Below are positions 6,107 to 6,698 of a stretch of DNA of 6,698 nucleotides, in pieces. Within the stretch, counting starts at the first letter, position 1; each line of letters opens with the position of its first letter. Below the pieces are notes generated by a model. The model was not told where the DNA came from. It searched no databases and saw only the letters and a list, made by a program, of their open reading frames with translations. The stretch spans positions 1-6,698 of the forward strand of contig SFVX01000014.1 in the NCBI GenBank assembly GCA_004561445.1, in the 5' to 3' direction. The DNA is from a bacterium. GTDB lineage: Bacteria; Patescibacteriota; Saccharimonadia; Saccharimonadales; Saccharimonadaceae. A program made the position numbers and the translations under genes.

Positions 6107-6113
6107 AAAGGAG
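6107..6113 (+). promoter_or_regulatory. Ribosome binding site of the AlbA_2 gene
   Basis: AAAGGAG ends 7 bases before ATG 6121 and fixes this start. Confidence 0.8.
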
Positions 6114-6120
6114 CATACTA

Positions 6121-6698
6121 ATGGATATTAAACAAATTGTTTTAGATTTATGTGCCTTAAGTGATGAACAGGAATGGTTTGAATTTAAGGAAAACTGGTT
6201 TCAGCCTGAGGCATTAGGCGAATATGTATCTGCCCTGTCAAATGCGGCGGCTTTTCATTATAAAAAATATGCGTATTTCATTTGGGGAGTAAATGATAAA
6301 ACTCATGAAATTGTAGGAACAACATTTAACCAGTATTGTGAATATAACAAGGAACCGTATCAGAATTATCTTGCGAGAAATCTGTCACCAAGCATAAATT
6401 TTAGTTTTGAAGAAACAGAAATTTATGGAAAGAGAGTCGTTGGTTTGGTAATTCCTGCGGCAACCGAAATTCCTACGGCATTTAAAGAAAAGAGGTTTTT
6501 AAGGATAGGATCATCAAAATGTAATATGAAAGATTACCCTAAGAGAGAAATTGAACTTTTCAAAATACTTGATGGAAGAACGGAAACGATAGAAACGGTA
6601 CCGGCGAAGTATCAGGACCTTACATTTCAAAAACTCTTTGGATATTATGGTTCAAAAGGGATTGTTTTAAATCAAAAGACGTTTATTAAGAACTTGGG
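6121..6698 (+). CDS. Schlafen/AlbA_2-domain protein, 3' end cut by window
   Basis: At least 192 residues are visible and no stop is reached. The N-terminus has the AlbA_2 (Schlafen) pattern: EWFEFKENWFQPEALGEYVS at about 18-37, a SALSNAAAFH stretch, then YAYFIWGVNDKTHEIVGTTF (50-69), and a RFLRIGSSKCNM block near 126-137 where the family has its RxGS-type motif. Proteins of this group are usually annotated as putative ATP-binding or transcriptional regulators, and many continue into a GHKL-type ATPase and winged-helix region, which would lie beyond the window. Some Schlafen-domain bacterial proteins take part in phage defence, but nothing here shows that. The gene is clearly more AT-rich than the DNA to its left and has its own promoter and operator-like repeats, suggesting a separately acquired cargo gene of the host conjugative element. 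Confidence 0.8.
   Translation, partial: MDIKQIVLDLCALSDEQEWFEFKENWFQPEALGEYVSALSNAAAFHYKKYAYFIWGVNDKTHEIVGTTFNQYCEYNKEPYQNYLARNLSPSINFSFEETEIYGKRVVGLVIPAATEIPTAFKEKRFLRIGSSKCNMKDYPKREIELFKILDGRTETIETVPAKYQDLTFQKLFGYYGSKGIVLNQKTFIKNL

Overview
The window looks like accessory DNA from a gut-type Firmicute (Clostridia, Lachnospiraceae or Oscillospiraceae style). Strong Shine-Dalgarno sites, the gene families present and the nested mobile-element layout all suggest this. No core chromosomal gene is visible, so the species cannot be named.

Three blocks can be read. (1) Positions 1 to about 4891 are the right-hand part of a mobilizable element. It holds the tail of an unrecognised small gene (2-145), a non-coding structured region (146-669), a MobV/Pre relaxase (670-1635), a ParB-like protein (1644-2498), a PC4/YdbC-like ssDNA-binding protein (2544-2774), a small unknown protein (2774-3037) and a large serine recombinase of the TndX/TnpX type (about 3039-4899). 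The genes are close together on the + strand, like one operon. The left end of the element is outside the window. (2) Positions about 4890-6025 are the C-terminal remnant of the very large SNF2-type helicase (often fused to a methylase) carried by many Firmicutes conjugative elements. It resumes in the middle of helicase motif VI, so the mobilizable element appears to have integrated into that gene, making a nested element. (3) Positions 6026-6698 hold an AT-rich gene for a Schlafen/AlbA_2-domain protein, cut by the window end. Its promoter lies between inverted repeats that look like an operator.

The non-coding region is the most interesting part. On the minus strand at about 361-398 there is a hairpin followed by TAGTGTG/TTA, the nick sequence of pMV158-type (MobV) transfer origins, and the relaxase beside it keeps the matching His22 and HxDExxPHxH motifs. 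The oriT sits almost exactly at the centre of four roughly 46-bp repeats, two on each side in opposite orientation. Each repeat is built from 9-bp GGTGAC-type units and a GGATACCC end that points at oriT. Between the left repeats and the nick there is a predicted three-way-junction fold. The likely logic is that the relaxase nicks oriT, the ParB-like and ssDNA-binding proteins assist transfer or maintenance, and the serine recombinase excises and integrates the element.

Two anomalies bear on whether the element is active. The recombinase frame has no normal start codon ahead of its catalytic serine, and a single-base shift near 3056-3070 would join it to a good ATG at 3039. Its stop codon also seems to lie in the flanking helicase DNA, just past the inferred GA crossover.
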